Shown in pieces: positions 8,398 through 17,160 of a stretch of 49,302 bases of DNA (position 1 is its first letter; every line of letters starts with the position of its first letter). Both the position numbers and the translations under genes were made by a program. The DNA is from Chromatiales bacterium. GTDB lineage: Bacteria > Pseudomonadota > Gammaproteobacteria > Chromatiales > Chromatiaceae. Under the pieces are notes generated by a model. The model saw only the letters and a list, made by a program, of their open reading frames with translations, did no database searches and was not told where the DNA came from. The stretch spans positions 1-49,302 of the forward strand of contig JANQEV010000023.1 in the NCBI GenBank assembly GCA_028278145.1, given 5' to 3'.

Positions 8398-9606
8398 TTT
8401 TCATACCATTGTTGCTGTTATTTAATGCCGTCTATCACTAACGCCTTATTCTCACATAAGTAAGTTTAACCGTCTATATTAAGGCATACATTACTCAAAT
8501 GGGTTATAAAGCAAGATTCCATGGGGAATTTAATTACTAATTTGTGTGATTTTAACCTAGGAGTACAGAGATGATGATTCTGATTCTTGCATGAACCGCT
8601 CACCGTTTATATTCCATCGGGTTATAGGTGATAAATAAACCGTGTCTAAGGTTTAATTACTTGGCCTGGTCTACCCCTTTAACTCACCAGTCTCACTTTA
8701 AATAAAAAGTCTATGCCTGAAGAAAAAATAACTATAAAACAGTTGGTTACAAAAAAGTACATGAGTGATCTTTGTATATACTTGGTGCTCTATATTTAGT
8801 AGTGTTGAAGTTGAGGAAGCCAAGTGTTTGTAGTTGATTGAGCAGGAAAAATGAATTCCTGACTGAACTAGTATTTGATCGAGATTCGTTAGCTGTTTTG
8901 ATTAAGAAAATTGTATCCATCTGCGCGTACTTTATTAAATAACCCCATCGCCAAGAGAGATAATGCTGGTAATGCCAAAAAAGCATTAAAAGCGTTCAGT
9001 AGTCTAACTAGGATCCCCTCTCATACATAGCTTAATCTATATAGGATATTCACCAACATTTACTGTTGTGATTAGAATACTCATGAATTATCTCAAGATT
9101 ATTATTGTGTGTAGAGGAGTTCGAGGCTATATGTCCATATTGTGATATGCACGGATGCAGCATATCTAGTGGCAGGGTGTAATAATTTTTTTCAGTAGAG
9201 GGAAAAACTACCTAATTAATACACTTTTTGTATTTGAATATAATTATAAACCCTATGTGAAGCATGGGTTAATGTGCATATATTGCCATCTAGGGTTTAT
9301 ACACCTTCCACACCTCTGTAATCCATCCTTAGTCAGATGTATTTCATTTACAAGATCCCAGGAAAGTTCATTTTTTAAATCTAATTTCGTTTGGTAGTTT
9401 TGTGCTAAACATTATATGAGAGGGTTAACTTTCTTATTAGTTGGATTAATTGGCTGAATAGAGAAGCAGAGGTATAACTCTTTGTTTTTCATCTGCTCAT
9501 CGAGTCTTTTTCCAACAAGGAGAAGAGATCCACTAGTTGGTAGTTGCAGTACTACTTTTCAACTTGGTTGGTAACCAGGGTTTTCAAAATAGTGAGGTTA
9601 AAGCTC
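8398..9606. other. 1.2 kb AT-rich region without a supported gene
   Basis: Between the VPxPA-CTERM gene and the PrkA operon I find no convincing coding frame; the longest (79 codons, minus strand, 8747-8986) has no recognisable family and no ribosome binding site. Visible structure: a degenerate direct repeat accgt(c/t)tatatt at 8469 and 8602, each followed by GGGTTATA after a gap; a short hairpin ATTCC-ATGG-GGAAT at 8516-8529; and a larger inverted repeat at 9245-9301. The operon promoter presumably lies in the last 200 bp, but no strong sigma70 or sigma54 site stands out. Confidence 0.5.
9245..9301. repeat. 11-bp perfect inverted repeat with 35-nt loop
   Basis: TATAAACCCTA (9245-9255) pairs perfectly with TAGGGTTTATA (9291-9301); inside the loop ATGG and CCAT can pair again. 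There is no U tract. It lies about 305 bp before the PrkA operon start. Confidence 0.5.
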
Positions 9607-11826
9607 ATGCTCAATGATCTGCGCACTGTTTTTGATTCATATAAACAAGATCTGTTGGATGAGGAGATTATCTCTTTTCCTGACTACCTTGCCATGACGG
9701 TTGAACAACCGTGGGTCACCAGGAATACATTCCAGCTGGTTCACGACATGATGCTAAGTTCTGGCGTAGAGCACGCCATTATGCCAGGCAAGCCTATCAA
9801 GCATCGCTATGGTTTCTTTGAAGATGAAAAATTAATTGGTCCGTTTGCCGTATTTGGGCAACAGAAGGCCAAAGAGAATCTGGTGGAAAAGATAGATAAT
9901 GCCAGTCGTGGGTTGGAGTCTGCCAAGAGGTTGTGGATTCTTTTAGGTCCACCCGGAGCAGCAAAATCACGCTCTATGGATGGCATTAAACATGCGCTAA
10001 GTATTTACTCTGCCAGTAATGAAGGCAGGACCTATACCCTGTTGTTACCCACCATGGATGAAAGATTAAAGGATAAGGCGCTGTTTGAAGAGAATGGAAT
10101 TTACTATCTGCAAAGCCCAATCTATGAGCAGCCGCTACAGGTTATCCCACATGCCTTACGCGATGATTTTTGTACTCAGCTTAATCAAGGGGTTATGGAT
10201 GGCGAGCTAGAGGAGTTTTTAGATAGGCATCCACACTATGATGGAGAATTTAGAATCGCCATTGATGGGCGTATATCACCTTATTCAGACTATGTTCTGA
10301 AGCAATTCATGCGCACCAAAGGTTTGGATATGTGGGAGTTGCTCCCCTATCTCAAGGTTAAGCGCATGATCTTTGATGCTCGCACCAAGACCGGTATCGG
10401 TTCTTATACACCGCGAGATGAAAAAAGTCAGGAGGCCGGGTCACTGGTAGGCAATATTGACTATAGTCTATTGCCGCGTTTTGGTAGTGAGTCCCATCCT
10501 CTGGTGCATGATTATCAGGGAGAACTCTGTGCGGGCGCCAATGGTCTGGTGGAGATCCATGAGATCCTGAAGCTCTCGGATAAATTTCTCTATGAACTGT
10601 TGTTTGCAACTCAGGACCGGTTCTTCAAACCAGAGGGACAGCCACCGGTACCGTTCAATGGCGTTATTATCGGGCATACCAATTTCCATGAATACAACAT
10701 GTTTATGGGCAACGATACCTTTGAGGCCCTGCGTTCGCGTACTACATTTATCGAGATGCCGCTGTCGGTTACTTTCAAGGATGAGCAGAAGATCTATGAT
10801 CTCACCTATTCCAACGATTATCGCAACTGGAATAGTAGTAAGAAGCATCTGGCCCATGTGGCACCTCACAGCATCGAGTTGTTGAGTCTGGTCTCGGTAA
10901 TGACACGGCTCTATCAGTCCAAACAAAACCCCAATCTTTCTCTGTTACAAAAGGCCTTGATCTACGCCGGGAGGGCTGATAGCGGCGTGGATAACAACAT
11001 GGCTAAGGCAATTCTGGATGAGTTTGAGTATGTTAAACCGTCCGAGGGTGCTTTTGGTTTGGATCCGCGGTTTATTCAGAATGTATTTGAAAATACAGAA
11101 CATTTTCAGATCAACGAATACGCAGCGAATATCCAACGCCTTGAGGATGAGCAGAGTGAGCCGACCATGCTGACCTCAATTGCCTTGAACAATCCATGTG
11201 TCTCACCATTAGATCTCTATATCCGTATGGAGAATTCCATTAAAGAGGCTTTTGCCACCAATAAGAGCCTGCTCAATCACTATCTGACCAAGATACTGCC
11301 CCAGGCCAAGGGCTGGATCTTCGGGCAGATTGCCAGCGATGTTTACACGGCCGTACTTCGTGACACCACTATTGTGGAGAGTACCTGGAAGAAATATACC
11401 GATCATGTGCGCGCCTATGCCCACAATACCAAGGTCAAGCATGAGGTTACACAGATGGATGTGCAGCCAGATGAGAAATTCATGCAGACCATTGAGCAGT
11501 ATTTGGGTATTCCTGAGAAGGATATTTTTCGTAAGGAACTGTCAGATGCAATCGCCAGTGTCAGTGGTAAGGTCCTGTTGGCTGATGAGCCGTCTTACCA
11601 GGCTGCGATAAAACGTTTTGTGTTTGAGAATGAGTTTAAATCTGGTGAAAACATCAAGCTATTGGGGTGGATCAAGAGTGGCAGCAGTGCTGCTAGTGTG
11701 GACTCTAAAGAGCAGGAGCAGCTTAATGAGACCGTTAAATACTTGATGGAACATCAAGGCTATTGTGGAAAGTGTGCATTTCAGGCCCTGACTATTACCG
11801 CTAACGCCTCCAGTATCGATGTTTAG
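9607..11826 (+). CDS. PrkA-family AAA+ protein (YeaG-like), paralogue 1
   Basis: PrkA proteins join an AAA+ module to a C-terminal kinase-like domain; they have been described as serine protein kinases and, in Bacillus, as a Lon-like protease. In enterics YeaG works with YeaH in stationary phase and nitrogen stress. This 739-aa protein carries HRYGFFEDE and FFGQQ-like lead-in, a P-loop GPPGAAKS at about residues 114-121, and the PrkA signature GLVEIHEILK...LLFATQDRFF followed by PFNGVIIGHTN. The P-loop has Ala where the Gly before Lys is usual. A CxxC (YCGKC) lies near the C-terminus. The ATG at 9607 has GAGG at 9594-9597 and starts the conserved part; the frame is open from 9544. It is first in a four-gene operon, 28 bp before the DUF444 gene. 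At 739 aa it is longer than YeaG (about 640). Confidence 0.85.
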   Translation: MLNDLRTVFDSYKQDLLDEEIISFPDYLAMTVEQPWVTRNTFQLVHDMMLSSGVEHAIMPGKPIKHRYGFFEDEKLIGPFAVFGQQKAKENLVEKIDNASRGLESAKRLWILLGPPGAAKSRSMDGIKHALSIYSASNEGRTYTLLLPTMDERLKDKALFEENGIYYLQSPIYEQPLQVIPHALRDDFCTQLNQGVMDGELEEFLDRHPHYDGEFRIAIDGRISPYSDYVLKQFMRTKGLDMWELLPYLKVKRMIFDARTKTGIGSYTPRDEKSQEAGSLVGNIDYSLLPRFGSESHPLVHDYQGELCAGANGLVEIHEILKLSDKFLYELLFATQDRFFKPEGQPPVPFNGVIIGHTNFHEYNMFMGNDTFEALRSRTTFIEMPLSVTFKDEQKIYDLTYSNDYRNWNSSKKHLAHVAPHSIELLSLVSVMTRLYQSKQNPNLSLLQKALIYAGRADSGVDNNMAKAILDEFEYVKPSEGAFGLDPRFIQNVFENTEHFQINEYAANIQRLEDEQSEPTMLTSIALNNPCVSPLDLYIRMENSIKEAFATNKSLLNHYLTKILPQAKGWIFGQIASDVYTAVLRDTTIVESTWKKYTDHVRAYAHNTKVKHEVTQMDVQPDEKFMQTIEQYLGIPEKDIFRKELSDAIASVSGKVLLADEPSYQAAIKRFVFENEFKSGENIKLLGWIKSGSSAASVDSKEQEQLNETVKYLMEHQGYCGKCAFQALTITANASSIDV

Positions 11827-11854
11827 CTGATATCTATCTTGATTGAAGGTGGTT

Positions 11855-12916
11855 ATGGACGTTGACCGTATCACATCCGATGAATCAGAAGGTCTGTTTA
11901 ACGATTTTATTGAAGAACAGTTGAACGACCTGGCGGAAGATATTCTCAATGCAGGGGATTTGGACCGCTCAGATGCCAGCGGTAGTGATCTTATTATCGA
12001 GATGGATGATATTTCTCCGCCCACACTAACCTATGGTGGCAATGGTGGGGGGGCTGGGTCTGGTTCTGGTCCTGGAGAGGAAAAGGGGAAACTGAAATTC
12101 GAGGTCCCATTTGAACGCTTTATGGAGTTGGTGGCCGATAAACTTAATCTGCCAAACCTGACTAAAGAGGGTAAAGGAAAGATCAAAGAGGTTACGTATC
12201 ACTACAAAACATTTGGTCCTGTGGGAGTGATACTGGACAAGAAACGCACCTTCAAACGGGCCTTGAGATCCAGTATTGGAATGGGTGTCTACCGGCCTGA
12301 GCAGGAGCGGTACGATGTAGAGGTAAGGCGCAGGGATCGGCGCTATAAGATCCCACAACGGGAGGAAAATCCTAAATTTAAGGCCGTTGTATTTTATATG
12401 GGAGATATCTCGTACTCCACCTTTGGAGAACGCCTGGAGTTAGAGAAACGGTTGCTGAACTTTGTGCACCATTGGTTGGATTTTAACTATGGTAAGAACA
12501 ATGTTGAACACCGTTTCTTTGTGCATGATGTAGAAGCCTACGAAGTGACGTCTGAGCAGTTTTATCAAGTGAGTAATATAGGTGGTACCAGGGCCTCACC
12601 TGTGTTCGACCTGGTGGCCAATATTGCCTTTAATGAATATGACACCGCTACTACAAATTTTTATGGCTTTTACGTTGGTGACGGTGAACTGTTTGGTAAT
12701 GATGCCAAAGAGATTGCCGAGATTCTGCAGCACCAAATACACCCCATGTTTAATCGTCTGGCCTTGGTTGAAGTACAACCAGGCACCATGAGTTGCCTGA
12801 ATACCGAAGTGTTCAGGGTGTTTGGTACTGATCAGGTGGTCCGCACCATTGAACTGAAAGAGAAAAAACAGATAGTGCAGGTAATCAAACAGATGTTCCA
12901 GGAGCGTGATGCTTAG
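11855..12916 (+). CDS. DUF444 / YeaH-YhbH family protein with VWA-like fold
   Basis: Members of this family accompany PrkA and SpoVR and have a von Willebrand A-like domain. The 353-aa protein has an acidic N-terminus, a Gly-rich linker (GGNGGGAGSGSG), basic RRRDRRYK, then a VWA core. In that core AVVFYMGDISYS retains a D-x-S-x-S metal-site motif at about residues 184-188, and GGTRASP supplies the later Thr. It is shorter than E. coli YeaH (about 427). An AAA+ plus VWA pair recalls the MoxR/RavA-ViaA type of chaperone or remodelling machine, which is an inference. The ATG at 11855 follows AAGGTGG; the next gene overlaps its end by 8 bp, so the two are translationally linked. Confidence 0.88.
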   Translation: MDVDRITSDESEGLFNDFIEEQLNDLAEDILNAGDLDRSDASGSDLIIEMDDISPPTLTYGGNGGGAGSGSGPGEEKGKLKFEVPFERFMELVADKLNLPNLTKEGKGKIKEVTYHYKTFGPVGVILDKKRTFKRALRSSIGMGVYRPEQERYDVEVRRRDRRYKIPQREENPKFKAVVFYMGDISYSTFGERLELEKRLLNFVHHWLDFNYGKNNVEHRFFVHDVEAYEVTSEQFYQVSNIGGTRASPVFDLVANIAFNEYDTATTNFYGFYVGDGELFGNDAKEIAEILQHQIHPMFNRLALVEVQPGTMSCLNTEVFRVFGTDQVVRTIELKEKKQIVQVIKQMFQERDA

Positions 12917-14534
12917 CCTGCGCTCAGATCAGGAATTGATGCGGCTGTTGCAGCGAGTGGAGTATTTTGCGCGTGATAAATTCGGTATGACTCTTCCGGA
13001 AATGCGCTTTTTTATCCTGGATCCAATGGAGTTTGCAGCCCTGCTGGAGAAAAATGTCTACCCGACTAGTCCTATAAATATCTGGGAAGGCAAGAATATT
13101 GTTAATAAAAAACATCGTATTGAAACCGGCCAGGAGTCGGCACTTTATTACGAAGTGGTACAGACAGGAAACCCATCATATGCCTACCTGAATGAGACCA
13201 ATTCAGCCCTGACCCAGGCTTCGGTAATGGCGCATGTGGCAGGCCACTGTGAGTTTTCAGAGCTGAATGTACTAAATGACTCTGATTTTGATCGTACCGA
13301 GTATGTAATGCACCTAGTGCGAAAAGTAGATCTCGCCAGGCAGCAGATGGGGGAGAGACGTTACATCGACTACTGGAACGCCTGTGAATCTGCATTGCCT
13401 TTTATTGCCCCTAACTCCCAATACAATTTGGGCAACAGTATTCACAAAGAGAGCACCATGACTGCTGGTGCAGTTGAGTCAAGTGAGGAGCCGGAGAGTG
13501 AGGATCGACCCCTTGATCTGGTGTCAGATACCCTTAATGCGATCCTGAAAACTGAAGATAGCAAGCCCTTCATAGAGCAGGAGAGAAAGAGGGTGCGTCA
13601 GGAAGCGCTTAGTCGCAGGGGGTATACCTTGCATGCGCCGTGTCAGGATATCCTTGGCTTCCTGCGTGAGTATGCCCCAACCAGCCAGGCCGAGAGGGCT
13701 ATTCTGGAGTATCTATACGTCAGCCACCAACACCAGGACTTTATTGCCCGCACCCAAATTATGAATGAGGGCTGGGCCATGTACTGGGAGAAGAAGATCC
13801 TGATGGAGCTATTTGCTGAGGATTCTGTGCGTGGGGCAATAGATTATGCCAGGGTGTTCTCAGGAGTATGCTATCCACGACCCTATTTTCAGCGCAACCC
13901 ATACCATCTTGGCTACAACATGTGGCTGCATATAGAAGAGTTGTATCGTGAGGGGAAGATAAGCCTGGCTTATCATGAAGAGACAGATCTGGATGCCAAG
14001 CAGCAGTGGAAAAAGCCTGAACAGAATGAACCGCATGAGTGTATGCGGCATCTGGTAAAAACCATTACCGATTATGAATTCCTGCGCCGTTTTCTTACTC
14101 CAGAACTAGTTGGTCAGTTTCATCTGAATCGTGTGGATCAACGCACTGCCCAGCAGTTGGGTGTAAAAAGTGAAGATATCATCAAGGCAGATAGTCATTG
14201 GGTTTGGTTACGACCGGAGCCAATCTTAAATGAAATGCTGGAGTTTTTTGCTCACTACTATCGTCCTCGGGTCTACATAATTGACACCAATTACCTCGAT
14301 GGTGGTCTATTACTTATGCACCGGGATGACGGGCGGAATCTGCGGGTGGACTGGATAAGCCCAACCTTGAAAAATCTGAACCGCATCTGGAAAGCCCCAG
14401 TGTATCTGCTCTCTAAACAAAAGCTGTATTCGGCTGGTGCTGGTGGCTACAAGGAGAGTGAAGTGGATGAGGTGTCATTTGAGATTGTAGCGGACCGTTT
14501 GAACAGGCAGCAGCAACCATTTAAAGCAGCCTGA
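12909..14534 (+). CDS. SpoVR/YcgB family protein, divergent
   Basis: SpoVR-family proteins are conserved partners of PrkA and YeaH; the Bacillus member affects spore cortex formation, but the biochemical role is unknown. The 541-aa product shows the conserved HVAGH motif (about residues 109-113) with YLNET before it, NEGWAMYW (about 286-293) and NPYHLGYNMW. In the SpoVR members I remember, the position after NEGWA..(F/Y)W is a His; here it is Glu (E294), which could affect a putative metal or active site. The ATG at 12909 is preceded by AGGAG at 12900-12904 and overlaps the DUF444 gene; a GTG at 12906 is the less likely alternative. It lies 38 bp before the second PrkA-like gene. Confidence 0.88.
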   Translation: MLSLRSDQELMRLLQRVEYFARDKFGMTLPEMRFFILDPMEFAALLEKNVYPTSPINIWEGKNIVNKKHRIETGQESALYYEVVQTGNPSYAYLNETNSALTQASVMAHVAGHCEFSELNVLNDSDFDRTEYVMHLVRKVDLARQQMGERRYIDYWNACESALPFIAPNSQYNLGNSIHKESTMTAGAVESSEEPESEDRPLDLVSDTLNAILKTEDSKPFIEQERKRVRQEALSRRGYTLHAPCQDILGFLREYAPTSQAERAILEYLYVSHQHQDFIARTQIMNEGWAMYWEKKILMELFAEDSVRGAIDYARVFSGVCYPRPYFQRNPYHLGYNMWLHIEELYREGKISLAYHEETDLDAKQQWKKPEQNEPHECMRHLVKTITDYEFLRRFLTPELVGQFHLNRVDQRTAQQLGVKSEDIIKADSHWVWLRPEPILNEMLEFFAHYYRPRVYIIDTNYLDGGLLLMHRDDGRNLRVDWISPTLKNLNRIWKAPVYLLSKQKLYSAGAGGYKESEVDEVSFEIVADRLNRQQQPFKAA

Positions 14535-14572
14535 GTGACCTGTCGTATGTAGAGTGAAAAGCGGAGTTGTAT

Positions 14573-17089
14573 ATGAACAGTTTTAATTTTGACCGCATTT
14601 TGGGTTACTCAAAGAAGAACAGCCTGAGTTTTAACGAATTTGTTACTGAGGCGGTTAATGATCCCCTGCAGTGCCTGCATACCAGTTCCTCGCTGATCGC
14701 GGAAGCAGTTAAGCATTTCGGATACGAGATTGTGGTGCGCTCGGGCGAGCCCACAATAAACTACAAGATATTTGCTGATCCTTTCGCCAATGGCATCAAC
14801 GAAGTCTGTGGTCAGGAGTTTTGTTCCAAGCAGATAATAGATGTCATTGAGTCTGTGGGTAAAGAGTCTGGTCCCAGCCGCGGTATTATCCTGGTAGGAC
14901 CGCCGGCATCAGGCAAGACCAATATTGTTGATCTTATCTGCCAGGCCCTGGAAGAGTACACCAAGCTCCCCTCAGTCAAACTCTACTCTCTCTTCTTCTG
15001 TTTCAGTGATGGTAATGACTATCGCCTGGAGGTCCGTCCCGCCTTTGCCCAGAACCCTGTACTGCTGTTCCCCATTGCTCTGGAGCAGGGTGGTGAACTG
15101 ATCCATCCACGGCATGAGTTCTTTGAATATCTGCAGAGTGCTCAGCAAACTAGTGATCTTCCTATTCGCGTTCCTACCTATTATCAGCATGCCGCGCTGG
15201 ATAAACGCAGTATGAATATTCTGCAGGCGTTGTTGGAAAACCCGCGCAATCACGGCAAGTCGCTATCCGAGATAATTGATGAGTATGTGCGGGTGGAAGA
15301 GATAGAGTTTTCCAATGCCCAGGCGCGTGGTATTGCCAATATTGATGACATGTCGCAGCTTAGGGTGCGGACCACGCCTATGAAAATGGGTGAGAAATTG
15401 AGTGCAATTCTGGCAGAACATCTACCAGGTATGAATCTAACCCAGTATGAAGGGGCGCTGGTAAGTGCCAATCGTGGAGTGCTGCATGTGCATGACGCCT
15501 TTACCTCAGGCTCTGAAGAGAGTGCTACCCAGGAGGAGTACAAGCCGCTGTTGATGTTGTTGGGTAGTGGCAAGGCATCCATCGAGTCTACCCAGGCAGC
15601 AATAGATGCAACCGTGATAATTACCACCAATATTGAAGAGATGCAGCTGCTGGAACGGCAACTAACTTCATCCAAGTTGTTAGATAGGATTGAGAAGATC
15701 CCTGTAAACTACCTGCTGGATGCCAATGCGGAAATGGATATTCTGCGACGGGATATGTCCAACATGCGTAAGCAGTATGATGTTGATCCAAATCTACTGC
15801 GAATTGCTTCCTATTATTCTGTAATGACCAGACTGATGACTCCTTTGGAAGATGGGTTGCCAGAGGAGTGGAGTGCAGAGAAAAAGAAACTGTTTGTTTC
15901 TATCACTCCTGAGCAGAAGATGTTTATCTATGCCGCACAAGCGGATGATCCGGTCAGCACTATTCGTAATCTACCCTTCTGGCATCCGTTTAGAAACGAA
16001 GCGGCAAAGTTGGATATAGATCTGGACCGGCCTGACAGTTATTCAGATCTGATCAATCGACGCACCGATTGTGTATCACTAGAGCAGACCGGCCTGTTCA
16101 GTAGCGAACAGCTACAGCTTATTGATGATAGTTTTATGCGTGAGTTGTGGAACCAACACTATCCTAATGAGGGAAAGCACGGTATCTCGGTGCGGCAACT
16201 GCAGAATATTATGCGCAACACTATTGTGGTCTCAGATGGCTCCAAGATCCATGTAGGCACCTTTCTCAGTCAGCTGAAAAAGGTGTTTATGCAGGGCTCT
16301 GCCATTCACCACTGGTTGAATATTAATCATAGTCAGAACGTGAATCGTGTACGTATCGCCCCGCGCTCTATTGGACCGGTTATCTTCTCTGAAGGGGAGG
16401 GCGATTATGGTGATTACCAGGGTTTGGTAAAGGTATTGCAGGCCGTCTATTTCACTATTATCTGCAAAGAGATCACAGTCTGCACCGTGGATCGTGATCC
16501 AGAAGAGATAGCTGCTGATCTACGTAGATACCTGCAACATACCCTGCTGGCTACAGCGGCAGAAAACCAGGCATTTGCCCATATTATGATTCCAAAGTTT
16601 ACCTATGTGGATTCCAGCACTGGTGCCAAGGTGGATAAGCCAGACGAGAAGTTTATGGAGTCAATGGAGCGAATACTGGCACCTCCGGATGCTGTTGCTA
16701 TCTATAGGCGTGAGATTGCCCAGAGATTCCTTGAGCTTCAAAACAACGGTGAACTGGTGCTGGAACAGGGTAAGTCTGCGGTCACTTCCCGGAATGATAA
16801 TCTGCTGATTTGCTTTGACAGTGAGTACACCCGTCTACTGTCGCATCGTCGGACGGTAGAGGATATTGACCCTGAGCGGTTGAAAGAGGCCTTTGTTCAG
16901 AAGCGTAACTCACCTGATGATTATGCTGCCTATCCTACTGAGATAAAGGGCTTTATCCAGAATATCCTGGATAATATGATTAAGCGCTATTGTTATTCAG
17001 AGCGCAATGCCCTGGATACGATTATCTTCGCCTTACGTAAGGATATAATAAAGTTTGAGGAGATTATCAGTCCGGAGTTGACTGAATAA
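14573..17089 (+). CDS. second PrkA-like AAA+ protein, enlarged
   Basis: This 838-aa protein is a distant paralogue of the first gene of the operon. It keeps a canonical P-loop GPPASGKT (about residues 109-116), a PrkA-like lead-in with FADPF, and a long middle region whose ANRGVLHVHDAF plus LLMLLGSG and ATVIITTN fit Walker B and sensor positions. It shares the PDEKFME stretch in its C-terminal half with paralogue 1 (PDEKFMQTIEQYLG), which supports a common C-terminal domain. It is about 200 aa longer than E. coli YeaG. ATG 14573 has GCGGAG six bases ahead; the frame is open from a TTG at 14567. sbcB follows 71 bp later and may be cotranscribed. A kinase or protease activity is not proved by the sequence. 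Confidence 0.75.
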   Translation: MNSFNFDRILGYSKKNSLSFNEFVTEAVNDPLQCLHTSSSLIAEAVKHFGYEIVVRSGEPTINYKIFADPFANGINEVCGQEFCSKQIIDVIESVGKESGPSRGIILVGPPASGKTNIVDLICQALEEYTKLPSVKLYSLFFCFSDGNDYRLEVRPAFAQNPVLLFPIALEQGGELIHPRHEFFEYLQSAQQTSDLPIRVPTYYQHAALDKRSMNILQALLENPRNHGKSLSEIIDEYVRVEEIEFSNAQARGIANIDDMSQLRVRTTPMKMGEKLSAILAEHLPGMNLTQYEGALVSANRGVLHVHDAFTSGSEESATQEEYKPLLMLLGSGKASIESTQAAIDATVIITTNIEEMQLLERQLTSSKLLDRIEKIPVNYLLDANAEMDILRRDMSNMRKQYDVDPNLLRIASYYSVMTRLMTPLEDGLPEEWSAEKKKLFVSITPEQKMFIYAAQADDPVSTIRNLPFWHPFRNEAAKLDIDLDRPDSYSDLINRRTDCVSLEQTGLFSSEQLQLIDDSFMRELWNQHYPNEGKHGISVRQLQNIMRNTIVVSDGSKIHVGTFLSQLKKVFMQGSAIHHWLNINHSQNVNRVRIAPRSIGPVIFSEGEGDYGDYQGLVKVLQAVYFTIICKEITVCTVDRDPEEIAADLRRYLQHTLLATAAENQAFAHIMIPKFTYVDSSTGAKVDKPDEKFMESMERILAPPDAVAIYRREIAQRFLELQNNGELVLEQGKSAVTSRNDNLLICFDSEYTRLLSHRRTVEDIDPERLKEAFVQKRNSPDDYAAYPTEIKGFIQNILDNMIKRYCYSERNALDTIIFALRKDIIKFEEIISPELTE

Positions 17090-17160
17090 GATTACCATTG
17101 TTTCTTCAACATAGTTCCTTATAGTAACTTATTGGCCCAGACTTCTTGGGATAGGCATAA

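Noticed and set aside
8747..8986. 79-codon minus-strand frame in the large gap
   Set aside because: No ribosome binding site, no recognisable motif, AT-driven composition.
9000..9606. Sigma54 promoter for the PrkA operon, as in enteric yeaGH
   Set aside because: No GG-N10-GC element with acceptable flanking bases was found; the nearest candidates have spacings of 5 or 12.
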